A DNA stretch of 41,675 nucleotides from Euryarchaeota archaeon UBA130. GTDB taxonomy: Archaea > Thermoplasmatota > Poseidoniia > Poseidoniales > Thalassarchaeaceae. Position 1 is the first letter of the stretch; each line of letters opens with the position of its first letter. The stretch is taken from contig DAVY01000015.1 in assembly GCA_002505775.1 (NCBI GenBank), positions 1 through 41,675 of the forward strand. Reading direction: 5' to 3'. This document shows, one piece after another, positions 32,154 through 41,085 of this stretch. The position numbers were made by a program, and so were the translations under genes. The notes under the pieces are model-generated. The model had not been told where the DNA came from. It saw nothing but the letters and a program-made list of their open reading frames with translations, and did no database searches.

Positions 32154-33334
32154 ACTCCCCAGAACTCGCTCCCCCTCCCGCTCTCGTCTTCTTCCGATAG
32201 AGAGTCGACAATCACACTCATTAGATACCTCCCTAGAATTGCCATCACGGGGAGAGACCATGTTGCCGCAACAGAGTCAACACGGAGATCTAGGTCTTGA
32301 CCGCCTAACATACTCAGCGAAACCTCGTTAATGGCTGATATGACGAAATATGCCACGAAACCGGTGGCTAGAAGCATTATACTCTGACCAGTGAAGGACC
32401 CTTCCTTCCACCTCAGTACTCCTAGGGAGAGGAAGAGAGAGAAGAAGGCCACCAATATCCATGACAGAGCATTATCAATAGCGATTACCCAAACTGCGAT
32501 ATCACTATTCACCGCATTGACATCAAAATTCGTCGAGGAAGGCAGTATCGAAGAGGCATAGGACTCAATCTCCGAACTGGTAGCATAGAGTACTTGTATC
32601 ACAGTGACAACCGCGATCATCATTGAAACTAGAGCCAACGCCCATAACATGGAAGTGAGAAGACTCCCGGTAGCCGCCGCCCGCATATCATTAACCAAAC
32701 GATCCAGTTGTTGTTCCCAACCCAGTCCTCTTGATAGTAACCAGATTCCAATGATTAATGGCAAAGTACCAATCAAGGCGCTACCGTAGTCAGAAGGCAA
32801 AATTAGGCCAACGCCTAAGATAATCATAACCGCTGCTATCGGAACTAGTAGTCTGGCTCTCCAACGTGGGTCTTCGATTGCTTTGACTACGTAGTAGTAA
32901 GTGTTCTCGATACCTTTGGACTGCCTCACTATAATTTTTTCAATGTGGTCGACCCTGACTCTGGACGTAATGATGGGCAAGGCCTCTTCATCATCTGCCC
33001 CGTCTGTCACAAGTATTGCCTTGTCGGGTTGGAACTCTTGGATGACTTCATCCAACTGCGTCGCAATCTCCCTGTCGCTTCTGGCGCCAACTCTAACATC
33101 TCCAGTAAGCAGTGCAATCTGGACCTCGTCGTCCCCGACGACTTCTTCAGCTAAACGATCGTGCTGATGAAGCGCACCCAAGATAGCATTTGTATCTGAC
33201 TCCTCTGGGTCCGCAATGCCCAATCTCAGCGCCGCCGCCAAAGTGGCCTTCCTTCCCACCACTGGACCTCTGATGCCTGCCTTGACACCAAGGTCATTAT
33301 CACGGTCAACAGTCAACACCAGAGTTCGTACCAT
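32150..33334 (-). CDS. DUF373 integral membrane protein
   Basis: Archaeal DUF373 family, function unknown. The 394-aa protein has a soluble N-terminal domain (about 1-160) with the family pattern VDRDNDLGVKAGIRGPVVGR, then ADPEESDTN, LTGDVRVGARSD and ILVTDGADDEEALP. About six membrane helices follow (roughly 160-380). It is essentially restricted to archaea, so it supports the assignment of the window. GGGGTGAGG lies 7 nt before the ATG at 33334. It follows priL in the same direction after a 71-bp gap. Confidence 0.9.
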   Translation of the reverse strand: MVRTLVLTVDRDNDLGVKAGIRGPVVGRKATLAAALRLGIADPEESDTNAILGALHQHDRLAEEVVGDDEVQIALLTGDVRVGARSDREIATQLDEVIQEFQPDKAILVTDGADDEEALPIITSRVRVDHIEKIIVRQSKGIENTYYYVVKAIEDPRWRARLLVPIAAVMIILGVGLILPSDYGSALIGTLPLIIGIWLLSRGLGWEQQLDRLVNDMRAAATGSLLTSMLWALALVSMMIAVVTVIQVLYATSSEIESYASSILPSSTNFDVNAVNSDIAVWVIAIDNALSWILVAFFSLFLSLGVLRWKEGSFTGQSIMLLATGFVAYFVISAINEVSLSMLGGQDLDLRVDSVAATWSLPVMAILGRYLMSVIVDSLSEEDESGRGSEFWGV

Positions 33335-33405
33335 TCCTCCGCCTCACCCCTTGATAGAGACAGAGCGATATGAAGAATTGCACGAAAACATCTCTCCAAC
33401 CTCAC

Positions 33406-34527
33406 TTATCCGGTGGTCTCCGTCCCACCATTCTCGGAATATCTCCTCCGTTGTTTGGCTCTGATGTACTTCAGTGGATGAGTAAGCCACTCTTGATCAC
33501 AGAGCCTATCATCACCAACCTGAACCGGACACCTCGCATTTGTCTTTAGAGAAGCACACCCGTTTGGTGTGTAATCTCCCTCGTATATGTGTGACACCTG
33601 ATAGGAGGTGGTGTCTGGATTATAGTCAGGAGCTCCTGAGAAGAATCCACAAGTTTGCTCTTGTGTGTGGCCAATTGCCTTGGAGAAGGACGCCAAGAAT
33701 ACCCTGCCGACATGGTTAACATTGACCCCTTGATTCAATTCGGAAATTGCAGACTCGAAGCACGGCGGCCAGTCCTCCCTAACTGCCGCAGAGACCGGCA
33801 TCTCCTCCTTCACCCTAAGTGCCAATACCCCAGTTATCCTTTCCACAGCTTCAGAGAATTGGGCAGCAAACTCCTCGGTCATCTTCTCCATTCTCTCCCT
33901 GCAAGTCGCGTCCAAATAGGACCTGACTCTTTCTTTCAGAAGCCTGGAAGTCCTCTCTCTACTGTTCTCTCCTGATGCTGGATCCATCCTGACCCACCCT
34001 CCCTCAACAGGCCTATTTGCGAGTCGCCAGTAAGACCCTGAGATTTTAGGGCAAAGCTCGATGAAGTCAGCGATTGGAACCCAATAGATCTCCTCTCCAC
34101 CATTTTCCGATTTAATATCAGAAAGAAAGCTAGAGCAAATTATTGTGAAGTTGGAGCTATCTCGGCCGAATAGACCATCGGCTCTGCTCGCCTCTCCCTC
34201 TATCCATCTGGATAACAAACGCTCATCGAATGAGGCGCATACTACCAACATCGCATGTAAGAAAGATAGGGTCTCAGTCATCTTTCCAGCATCACTCGAC
34301 AAATCAACAGTCGTAGAGTCATCAACACCATCTTTGTGCATAACAGACTCAAGCAAACGCAACCTTCCCCTTGTACGAACCTCCTCAAGCCACGGGGCCT
34401 CGATCAGATCTGCTACAGTCACCCCGTTTTCGTTCAGTACATTCCTTATGTGCTGACTCCCTTGTGGGAGCATAGGGTATCTGGATAAAACAATCCGATC
34501 TTCGATATCCGGAGGCTGGAGTGGCAT
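33406..34527 (-). CDS. priL: DNA primase large subunit (PriL)
   Basis: Regulatory Fe-S subunit of archaeal/eukaryotic-type primase, needed to start RNA primers with PriS. From the ATG at 34527 (373 aa), the C-terminal 4Fe-4S domain carries C256 (PPCF), C324 (TPNGC), C333 (ARC) and C343 (RLC), with the typical NHVGRVFLASF helix and DYNPDTTSYQVSHIYEGDY segment between. The N-terminal domain (about 1-230) is helical and poorly conserved, as in the family. The frame runs 13 codons further up to a TTG, but AGGTG lies 8 nt before 34527. PriS is not in the window. It is divergent from the MptE-like gene. Confidence 0.92.
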   Translation of the reverse strand: MPLQPPDIEDRIVLSRYPMLPQGSQHIRNVLNENGVTVADLIEAPWLEEVRTRGRLRLLESVMHKDGVDDSTTVDLSSDAGKMTETLSFLHAMLVVCASFDERLLSRWIEGEASRADGLFGRDSSNFTIICSSFLSDIKSENGGEEIYWVPIADFIELCPKISGSYWRLANRPVEGGWVRMDPASGENSRERTSRLLKERVRSYLDATCRERMEKMTEEFAAQFSEAVERITGVLALRVKEEMPVSAAVREDWPPCFESAISELNQGVNVNHVGRVFLASFSKAIGHTQEQTCGFFSGAPDYNPDTTSYQVSHIYEGDYTPNGCASLKTNARCPVQVGDDRLCDQEWLTHPLKYIRAKQRRRYSENGGTETTG

Positions 34528-34555
34528 CGGCACAACACCTAGTGAACCAAGAGGG

Positions 34556-34568
34556 TTATTCAACAATC
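34556..34568. promoter_or_regulatory. AT-rich promoter element between priL and mptE
   Basis: TTATTCAACAATC is the most A/T-rich stretch in the 65-bp gap. It lies about 31 bp before the mptE ATG and about 35 bp before the priL ATG, so it could act as a TATA element in both directions. The match to consensus is modest. Confidence 0.35.
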
Positions 34569-34592
34569 ACCGACCCCTTCCACTGGAGAAAC

Positions 34593-35351
34593 ATGTCCAG
34601 ACCCCCCACCGATCTCCTACCTCACATCAAGGAGGTTGTAACAATTCAAGATGAGTTCAGGACTCATTTCGAGTGGGGGCTCGATCATGACCAACTCAGT
34701 GCAAAGGAGCTAATTTCCATTGTGGAGGACTCAGGAATCGATTTATGGAGTAGGCCAAATAGGGCCGCTACGGTAGCCAACATACAGAGAAGGGCCGTAT
34801 TGAGGGAACAAAACGTGGCAATCCTTGGTGCGGCCATAGATGTGGAAGAGTTAATCCAAATTCTTGAAACACCGACCCTGCTAATCGTTGCCGACGGGGC
34901 AGCAGGCGTATTCTCACTCTTGCCAGATACCTCTGCTGAGAGAGCCTGGTCTAGACTGCTATTCATGGTCAGCGACGCTGATGGTGGAGATGGTACAATT
35001 CAGGCCGCTAGACGCGGAAAAACAATATTCTTGCATGCCCATGGAGACAATCGAGAGGATTGGAAAAAATTACTTGACATATCCATTGAGGCCTATTCCC
35101 CCCCTCCCTTGGTCCTAACTCATCAGACACCCGAAGAGATACCTGGGATGCATAACCCCGGGGGATTCACGGATGGAGATAGAGCCGCCTGTATAGCTTT
35201 GTCATTGGGTATACCGATTCATAGAATAACTCTGTTGGGAACGAACACGGAAGAGGTTGGGAGATGGTCCGGAACGACCGTGAGAAGTACGAAACTCGAG
35301 AAATTAAAGTGGATGGGTAGAATTCTAAGATTACTCAAACTAGATTTCTGA
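34593..35351 (+). CDS. mptE: 6-hydroxymethyl-7,8-dihydropterin pyrophosphokinase, MptE-like (DUF115)
   Basis: Archaeal pterin pathway enzyme that diphosphorylates 6-hydroxymethyl-dihydropterin for methanopterin- or folate-type cofactors. The 252-aa product fits DUF115/MptE: AILGAAIDVEELIQIL, TLLIVADGAAGVFSLL, VSDADGGDGTI, LHAHGDNREDW, GGFTDGDRAACIALSLGIPI and LLGTNTEEVGRWSG. The ATG at 34593 has GGAG 4 nt before it; the open frame begins 24 codons earlier but overlaps the divergent priL start. It shares the 65-bp gap 34528-34592 with priL and ends exactly where the DP2 stop begins. Confidence 0.88.
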   Translation: MSRPPTDLLPHIKEVVTIQDEFRTHFEWGLDHDQLSAKELISIVEDSGIDLWSRPNRAATVANIQRRAVLREQNVAILGAAIDVEELIQILETPTLLIVADGAAGVFSLLPDTSAERAWSRLLFMVSDADGGDGTIQAARRGKTIFLHAHGDNREDWKKLLDISIEAYSPPPLVLTHQTPEEIPGMHNPGGFTDGDRAACIALSLGIPIHRITLLGTNTEEVGRWSGTTVRSTKLEKLKWMGRILRLLKLDF

Positions 35352-38300
35352 CTACAGGAAGTCCTCCAGAGTCATTACAGTCACTCTGTCGTTATTGAAA
35401 AGAGAATCTACGCTGTCTGACATCCAACCAACCCTCTGTTTCGTGTAATCATCAACACCATAATTTTCCATCACCTCTTTGGTTACTTGGATATACTTTC
35501 TCACAGCTCCCTCGGAAACGGTCAACACAACGTTCCCTCCGCATGTCGCCACACCATCATCGGAGCTTGAGAATCTGGGCCCCCTTGAAACAGCCCCGGC
35601 CCTCTGAATGCACTTGCCAGCCAGAGGCATCCTCCGATACGAGTGACCGCACTTCACACATCTAACCTTCTGCCTAGTGAAGGCCATCATGTTCCCTCTC
35701 ATGTCAGGGAGGAAATGAGATTCTATGACCTGCGACGCGACCCTGTCAACACTAACAGAACGAAGTCTACTTCCAAGAGCCAACTGCTCGCCCATCTTGT
35801 CAGTCATACTAACTAGTGTCTTGTATGCAGAATTAATGGGCCCGGAATCCAACTCTCCTGAGTCATGAGTCCATCCATATCCTCTCAGATCCCCTATCGT
35901 CCCGAGCCTGTCACTCACTAGATCGACCAGATTAGATGCCTCATTGGGGTGTGGCTGTGATAGGGAAGCCTCATAGAATGCCCTCGAATAACTCCAGGAG
36001 CAGTCTACATTCAATGCCTCTTTATCTATCTCCATGGGATTTAGCCTTGTAGTTAGTACAAGAGGGGCGTCCATTCTCCCGCCTCTACCAGCGGGCAAGA
36101 TTTCCTTTGAGAAATTCAAAAGACCGTCCATTAGCATCATTATGCTGTCCTCATCCCCATCGCAGTTTCTTCTTTTTGCCGCGTGGAACAATGGATGCGC
36201 ATACCCCGCAGAAGAAGAAGTCCAACCAATAATTCTACACAGGACTCCTCCTGAGGTATGAGGGGCAAGACCGATGGCAAGCCTGCCCACCAAGTCAACC
36301 TCGGTCGAGGCATTGTAAAACGGCTCCATACCATAGAAACGAATGAGGAGCTCATCAACAAATCCACAGGTTGCAAGAAGATGGTCCTTCGACCTAATGG
36401 AAGGAATGAAGTCTTGAGGTAGCAACTCAAGCATCTGCGTATCGGAGCTCAACCGATTCCCACGAATATCATGTGTGTATCCAAGCCCGACTAAAGTCTC
36501 CCAAGAAGTACCAATCTCGATAGGTTTGAAATGAGTCACTGGGACATCGCTCATATCGTATCTCGATGTACCATCCCTGAAAACCGACACACCATGCTTC
36601 GCTCTCAGAATTCCCTTCTCCAATGGCTCAGGGGATTGTCCGATGGATACCAATCCCTTAACAGCCTTAATTTTTGAAGGAAGCTTATCCAGCCCCAGAG
36701 ACCTTCTCTTCACCTCCATTATGGATGAAATTGGAACAGTGGTGAACTCCCCCTTCCTCCTTCTATTGCCCCCTCTTCTCTTTCGCACCTCTGTTCTTCC
36801 CCCACATTCTCTCGCAACATTTGGATCAGGTCTTTTATGGCATCTGATATGGGGGGATTCGGAGCCACATACAGTACATATCCTCGGACCCATCTGAACC
36901 CTAATACTACCTTTTGAGGAAGACTCCCCAAGTAGCCTCTGTGGACCCCCAGTTTCTGCAATTGGATACAGAGAGTGGACCATTGGCTTCATCTCTCTAA
37001 CCCCTGACTTCTCAGGCCTCCCCATCCTAGCGCCTATTCGGCAAGTTGCTGAATCCTCCCACCTGCATGAGGAAACCTTCCTAACCAGCCAAAGTGCTCC
37101 ATCAACAATATGGTCATCAATCAATGAGACAGATTTTCTAAGCTCCGCTGCATCCGCTGGCCCTGAATCTTGGATTTCCTCCGAGGCCCTATCGCCTATT
37201 GCTTCGGTTTCCAATGTTCCCTTGCCTTCCTGCATTGCAACTGTTGTAGCACGAACTCTTGCAACTCCTCTTCTTCTCTCCAGATCCCTCAATCTCTCTC
37301 CTTCTGCTCCGACTATCTCCTTGGCTCTCTTGATTCTTCCAAGCCGATCCTCTATGTGATCAGCGGAGTCCACTGAACGATTTACCACCCCGGATTCGTT
37401 GATCAGGCCTAGCCCTTCCAGAAGACCTTCCCAATTTCTAGGTATTATGATATCACCATTACTGTGTGAGTGAGCCAGTCCCAATGTCAGAAGAGCAGAC
37501 TTGATGATTCCGTGTTTCTCTATTGACATCCAAGAAGGCCACCTGTCAAAATCAGGCTCCCATGAAAGGTCTGAAACAAATGGTGAATCGGAACCCCATC
37601 CTTCAGAAGCACCAGGAATCCTCAAACCTTCTTCCCCCACAGTAGAGCCAATTAATGACTCCGTTAGTGGATTTACTACTGAGATAGGAAGATCCGACCA
37701 CCATAGATTCCAAGGAGGAGGAACCGCTGTTCCAAACGAGTCCCCAATGCTCTTTGATTGGATCCAATCCAATTCCAGATCCCTAAGATAAACATACCAA
37801 GCTCTTTTCCGCCAATCTCTTTCCAGAGGATCTTCTCCACCTCGAGATACCGCTCCGTTAAAGGGTAGTCCACTTGGAAGCTGATCGACATCGAGTCCCA
37901 TTATCTCGGCAAATTCGATGACTTTACCAGGCTGGTCTAAGGACTCCGCTAAATCTGCAGCCCACCAATCCCTATTGTATGCGGAGGGTACCAGCGACTT
38001 GTTATTCTCAAGAAACTCACCGAACCCCATTAAAATCTCCCCATTATCCCAGATTGAGACGACTCTTTCCTTGACATTATTCCAATCCTCGATGGCATCC
38101 ACTCTTCGAAACTCCCCATTGTCAAGAATAACCATTGGTCCTTCTATATCCGTGCATGGAGTTACGGCGCAGGCTTTACCAGGACGCTCAATCTTCATCT
38201 GAGTTCCGACTGAAAGAAATCCTCCTGCCGCTTCCATGGAAACCGGATTCAGTCCAGCCGCTGCCAATCCAGTAGCCCTGCTTCGGCCATACCTCAGCCT

Positions 38301-39326
38301 GAATCCCCCCGGCTCGCATGGCTCTCCGAATATTGGACGTCCAGCAATAACATCATCCATGTATCTCGAAATCTGTGGAATTTGCCGACTTTGGAAACTT
38401 TTTGACTTGGCAGTATCATCTTTGCCCTTCTGGGCGAATTGAGATATGAATTCCCACCCAGATATCTCCATTCTTTCTGTGTGCTTCACGATCTTTGGGG
38501 CTTTGAGGCATAACCCCTCACCAATGACCAGCATAACACCTCCCCTGACCCTTGTTCTAAATGAGCCATTTTCGTTCTGAATATTTTTTACTTCCTTGAA
38601 TCCCGCGCATTCCTGCTTTTCAGTCTCCTCTCCGTTGATCATAACTGGACACGCCCTTACTATCACTTCCACCTCCTCAGGAGGAGGTTTGTATTGCAAC
38701 CCCACTCTGTAAAGGCCAAATTCTTCCTTTACTCTCTCCACTTCACTCGTGGAAGGAGTATACCTACCAATACCCAACTCCCGTCTAATCATGTCTCCGA
38801 TAAGTACGCACATTGCTTGGGCAGTACCACCAGCCGCTCTTATTGGGCCACAGAAGTCTATGGACAGAAATTCCGAACCATCTGAATTATTGAGAATTCT
38901 TACAGCCCCTATCCCATCAAGGGGAGCTACAAGAACGGCCTCGGTTAGTACTGCGAGCCCAACCCTCAGGCCACAATCAATAGCCTCCCGCAGGTCCCCA
39001 TCACGGGAATACATTCTCTTTGCTACATCAACTGCAATCTGAATAGATGCACTCTCCCTGTCAGTGTTCAACAGAATCTCCCTCAAACCCTCCTCTATTT
39101 CCAATCCCTTGAGATATTCCTCGAGTAGTTTTTCAGTCCTGCTGGCTAAGTCAGAGGCCCTGGGAATCTCTATTTCAGTACTGAAATCAAGGCCCTTAGC
39201 CTTCGCAATTTCAGCAATATCATACGCTTCCTGGGTCTTCGAGTCCAACCATAGTTGGTATGATTCAACCTCTAAGGCCAGCCTCTGATGATCGAATTGA
39301 GAAACACATTCTATCCCCTCACTCAT
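35352..39326 (-). CDS. polC: DNA polymerase D large subunit DP2
   Basis: Catalytic polymerase subunit of the archaea-specific family D replicative DNA polymerase. The 1324-aa product has the N-terminal signature (FCGPIRAAGGTAQAM), the mid-region RYGRSRATGLAAAGLNP, the catalytic NCDGDEDS (encoded near 36151-36168, with its metal-binding aspartates) followed by GRGGRMDAPLVLTTRLNP, and zinc modules CTVCGSESPHIRC and CVKCGHSYRR. It is continuous: no intein sits in the NCDGDED site, where many archaeal DP2 genes carry one. It ends in MTLEDFL, which resembles a PCNA-interacting tail. The ATG at 39326 has GGGGGCTGAGAG before it. The DP1 exonuclease subunit is not in the window. Confidence 0.97.
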   Translation of the reverse strand: MSEGIECVSQFDHQRLALEVESYQLWLDSKTQEAYDIAEIAKAKGLDFSTEIEIPRASDLASRTEKLLEEYLKGLEIEEGLREILLNTDRESASIQIAVDVAKRMYSRDGDLREAIDCGLRVGLAVLTEAVLVAPLDGIGAVRILNNSDGSEFLSIDFCGPIRAAGGTAQAMCVLIGDMIRRELGIGRYTPSTSEVERVKEEFGLYRVGLQYKPPPEEVEVIVRACPVMINGEETEKQECAGFKEVKNIQNENGSFRTRVRGGVMLVIGEGLCLKAPKIVKHTERMEISGWEFISQFAQKGKDDTAKSKSFQSRQIPQISRYMDDVIAGRPIFGEPCEPGGFRLRYGRSRATGLAAAGLNPVSMEAAGGFLSVGTQMKIERPGKACAVTPCTDIEGPMVILDNGEFRRVDAIEDWNNVKERVVSIWDNGEILMGFGEFLENNKSLVPSAYNRDWWAADLAESLDQPGKVIEFAEIMGLDVDQLPSGLPFNGAVSRGGEDPLERDWRKRAWYVYLRDLELDWIQSKSIGDSFGTAVPPPWNLWWSDLPISVVNPLTESLIGSTVGEEGLRIPGASEGWGSDSPFVSDLSWEPDFDRWPSWMSIEKHGIIKSALLTLGLAHSHSNGDIIIPRNWEGLLEGLGLINESGVVNRSVDSADHIEDRLGRIKRAKEIVGAEGERLRDLERRRGVARVRATTVAMQEGKGTLETEAIGDRASEEIQDSGPADAAELRKSVSLIDDHIVDGALWLVRKVSSCRWEDSATCRIGARMGRPEKSGVREMKPMVHSLYPIAETGGPQRLLGESSSKGSIRVQMGPRICTVCGSESPHIRCHKRPDPNVARECGGRTEVRKRRGGNRRRKGEFTTVPISSIMEVKRRSLGLDKLPSKIKAVKGLVSIGQSPEPLEKGILRAKHGVSVFRDGTSRYDMSDVPVTHFKPIEIGTSWETLVGLGYTHDIRGNRLSSDTQMLELLPQDFIPSIRSKDHLLATCGFVDELLIRFYGMEPFYNASTEVDLVGRLAIGLAPHTSGGVLCRIIGWTSSSAGYAHPLFHAAKRRNCDGDEDSIMMLMDGLLNFSKEILPAGRGGRMDAPLVLTTRLNPMEIDKEALNVDCSWSYSRAFYEASLSQPHPNEASNLVDLVSDRLGTIGDLRGYGWTHDSGELDSGPINSAYKTLVSMTDKMGEQLALGSRLRSVSVDRVASQVIESHFLPDMRGNMMAFTRQKVRCVKCGHSYRRMPLAGKCIQRAGAVSRGPRFSSSDDGVATCGGNVVLTVSEGAVRKYIQVTKEVMENYGVDDYTKQRVGWMSDSVDSLFNNDRVTVMTLEDFL

Positions 39327-39380
39327 CTCTCAGCCCCCTCTAATACACCTCCACAGGATGGGCCGCACAAGAACATTGAC

Positions 39381-39391
39381 CGTATTTATCC
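39381..39391. promoter_or_regulatory. TATA-like element between DP2 and pyrE
   Basis: CGTATTTATCC, in the 127-bp gap 39327-39453, is a good TATA box on either strand. It predicts a leader of about 35 nt for DP2, carrying its G-rich ribosome-binding site, and one of about 42 nt for pyrE. No second box is obvious, so it may serve both. Confidence 0.45.
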
Positions 39392-39453
39392 ACTTTGAGA
39401 CAATTTCTAAACCGAACCTTCATGCCAGTCCTACCGCCCGACAACGGTTGGTT

Positions 39454-40041
39454 ATGCAGCAAATCTCACCACTAGAAGCCAAGCTCCAGCTAATTGAGAG
39501 AGTAAGGGAATTAGCATATCTTCATTCCCCAGATAATCAATTTACACTGGCTAGCGGTAGAAAGAGCCCGCATTTTTTCGATATGAAACCAGTGATGATG
39601 AACCCCCACTGTGCCCATTTAATTGGAGTATTGATCCATGATTGTATTGATTCCCTAGGGGGAGTCGATGCCATAGGAGGACTTGAGCTCGGAGCGGTCC
39701 CCTTGACTGCAATAGCGATCTCAAAGGCAGGCAAAGGATCCAAAATAAGGGGTTTCATGGTAAGGAAGGAGCCAAAGGGAAGAGGAGGGAGGAAAACTGG
39801 AAACCCACCTGGCATCGAGGGTTCCACGATTAGATCCGGTGACAGAGTAATCTTACTAGAAGACGTTACCACAACAGGTGGGTCCGCCCTCAAAGCAGCC
39901 TCAATGATGAAATCAATGGGTTGCGAATTAGTAGCTTGCGTGACAATTCTCGATAGGCAAGAGGGAGGAATGGAAGCATTCGAATCAGCTGGAATTAAAC
40001 TAATCCCTCTAATTCTAAGGTCGGATGTCACGGGTGATTGA
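39454..40041 (+). CDS. pyrE: Orotate phosphoribosyltransferase
   Basis: Transfers ribose phosphate from PRPP to orotate, the fifth step of pyrimidine synthesis. The PRPP-binding motif is VILLEDVTTTGGSAL, and FTLASGRKSPHFFDMKPVM with GGLELGAVPLTAIAIS and FMVRKEPKGRG are standard OPRT segments. I start it at the ATG at 39454 (195 aa), since the upstream 32 codons do not look like the family; the ribosome-binding site is weak. A TTG at 39448 is an alternative. The next gene starts at the base after its stop. Confidence 0.94.
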   Translation: MQQISPLEAKLQLIERVRELAYLHSPDNQFTLASGRKSPHFFDMKPVMMNPHCAHLIGVLIHDCIDSLGGVDAIGGLELGAVPLTAIAISKAGKGSKIRGFMVRKEPKGRGGRKTGNPPGIEGSTIRSGDRVILLEDVTTTGGSALKAASMMKSMGCELVACVTILDRQEGGMEAFESAGIKLIPLILRSDVTGD

Positions 40042-40440
40042 TTGGACAAACACATCATCGATCCGCAAGGAAACCCGTATGATCCAACAAAACTACCTAG
40101 GAAGGAATACGTGGGGGCCTCTGCATATTTCGATCTAGATTTGAGGGCCGGAATTGTTGTTGACGTTCAGAGATTCCCCGAGATGAATAAGCCATCATAC
40201 AAAATCCAAGTTGATTTTGGTCCGATAATTGGGAAGCTATGGAGTTCGGCCCAGATTACGAACTACGCACGTCACGATTTGATAGGAAGAATGGTAGTAG
40301 GGGCAGTCAACCTAGGTGACAAGACTTTACCGACAGGTTTTGTGTCTCAATTCCTAGTTTTGGGGGCACTTGATCCCGACGGTTCTGTGAGGCTGTTAGA
40401 TCTCCCAGATGGCGTACTACCTGGATCAATGGTAGCCTGA
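40042..40440 (+). CDS. CsaA-like tRNA-binding domain protein
   Basis: A 132-aa stand-alone tRNA-binding OB-fold protein, like CsaA or the C-terminal domain of methionyl-tRNA synthetase. Matching segments are FDLDLRAGIVVDVQRFPEM, KPSYKIQVDFG, SSAQITNY, LIGRMVVGAVNL and QFLVLGALDPDG. CsaA has been described as a chaperone-like export factor in Bacillus, but tRNA binding or a tRNA quality role is equally possible. The start is TTG at 40042, directly after the pyrE stop TGA with GGGTGA just before it, so it is coupled to pyrE. About 30 residues precede the OB core. Confidence 0.88.
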   Translation: MDKHIIDPQGNPYDPTKLPRKEYVGASAYFDLDLRAGIVVDVQRFPEMNKPSYKIQVDFGPIIGKLWSSAQITNYARHDLIGRMVVGAVNLGDKTLPTGFVSQFLVLGALDPDGSVRLLDLPDGVLPGSMVA

Positions 40441-40471
40441 ATCTCCATCATCTCAGCCAAATTTCTGTATT

Positions 40472-40482
40472 TTCAATATACG
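40472..40482 (+). promoter_or_regulatory. TATA-like element of the cyclophilin gene
   Basis: TTCAATATACG in the 97-bp gap would start transcription near 40507 and leave a leader of about 30 nt. That leader contains the inverted repeat at 40520-40534 and no ribosome-binding site. Confidence 0.45.
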
Positions 40483-40519
40483 AATTCTAACCCCGTCCAG
40501 TAGTTACACTATTGGACTG

Positions 40520-40534
40520 TGTGCATCACGCACA
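40520..40534 (+). repeat. Short inverted repeat just upstream of the cyclophilin start
   Basis: TGTGC-ATCAC-GCACA: perfect 5-bp arms around a 5-bp spacer, ending 3 bp before the ATG at 40538. It could be an operator or a small hairpin in the leader, but arms this short occur by chance. Confidence 0.3.
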
Positions 40535-40537
40535 TAC

Positions 40538-41026
40538 ATGCCGACCATAGTCAGGATGACGACAAGCGCTGGAGATATTGATATTGCACTGTATACTGAG
40601 GACTGTCCGGAAACTACCGGTAACTTCCTGAGATTAGTGGATGATGGTTTCTATGACGGATTACACTTTCATCGTGTAATCAAGAATTTCATGATTCAAG
40701 GAGGTTGCCCTAGGTCCAAAGATCCATTTGATGGAAGAGCTGGAACGGGGGGCCCTGGGTGGAAGATTGACTGTGAGCCATCGGCTTTGGCAAAGAGGCA
40801 TGATAGGCCAGGATTATTCTCAATGGCAAATGCAGGCCCAAATACGGGGGGTTCACAATTCTTCCTGACAACAGTACCAACACCATGGTTAGATGGAAAT
40901 CACGCAATTTTCGGAGAGGTTGTTGAGGGAATGGAGAACGTGTACAAGATTGAGGGCTGTGATACCAAGCCCGGAGACAGGCCATATGATCCACAGAAGA
41001 TCATTAGTGTAACTAGATTGGAATAA
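40538..41026 (+). CDS. Peptidyl-prolyl cis-trans isomerase, cyclophilin type
   Basis: Cytoplasmic cyclophilin of 162 aa that speeds proline isomerisation during folding. The catalytic segment FHRVIKNFMIQGG carries the active-site Arg and Phe. FSMANAGPNTGGSQFFLT and PWLDGNHAIFGEVVEGM complete the fold and include the tryptophan associated with cyclosporin binding. There is no signal peptide. The ATG at 40538 lacks a ribosome-binding site. It lies between the CsaA-like gene and the fumarase gene, each with its own AT-rich upstream gap. Confidence 0.95.
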   Translation: MPTIVRMTTSAGDIDIALYTEDCPETTGNFLRLVDDGFYDGLHFHRVIKNFMIQGGCPRSKDPFDGRAGTGGPGWKIDCEPSALAKRHDRPGLFSMANAGPNTGGSQFFLTTVPTPWLDGNHAIFGEVVEGMENVYKIEGCDTKPGDRPYDPQKIISVTRLE

Positions 41027-41057
41027 TAATCGTCGTATGGTAAGCCAATAACTAATT

Positions 41058-41074
41058 TTATTAATAATTAATAA
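41058..41074 (+). promoter_or_regulatory. 17-bp perfect palindrome on the fumarase TATA region
   Basis: TTATTAATAATTAATAA is a perfect palindrome (8-bp arms around a central A), part of an A/T-only run. It lies 12-28 bp before the ATG at 41086 and covers the position where the TATA box should be. It may simply be the TATA element. It also has the form of an operator for a dimeric ribbon-helix-helix protein, and the gene it precedes begins with such a domain. CGGAG at 41077-41081 could be a ribosome-binding site. Confidence 0.5.
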
Positions 41075-41085
41075 TTCGGAGATAT

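Noticed and set aside
36151..36168. An intein in the DP2 catalytic NCDGDED site.
   Set aside because: The motif is uninterrupted and the flanking sequence is continuous polymerase.
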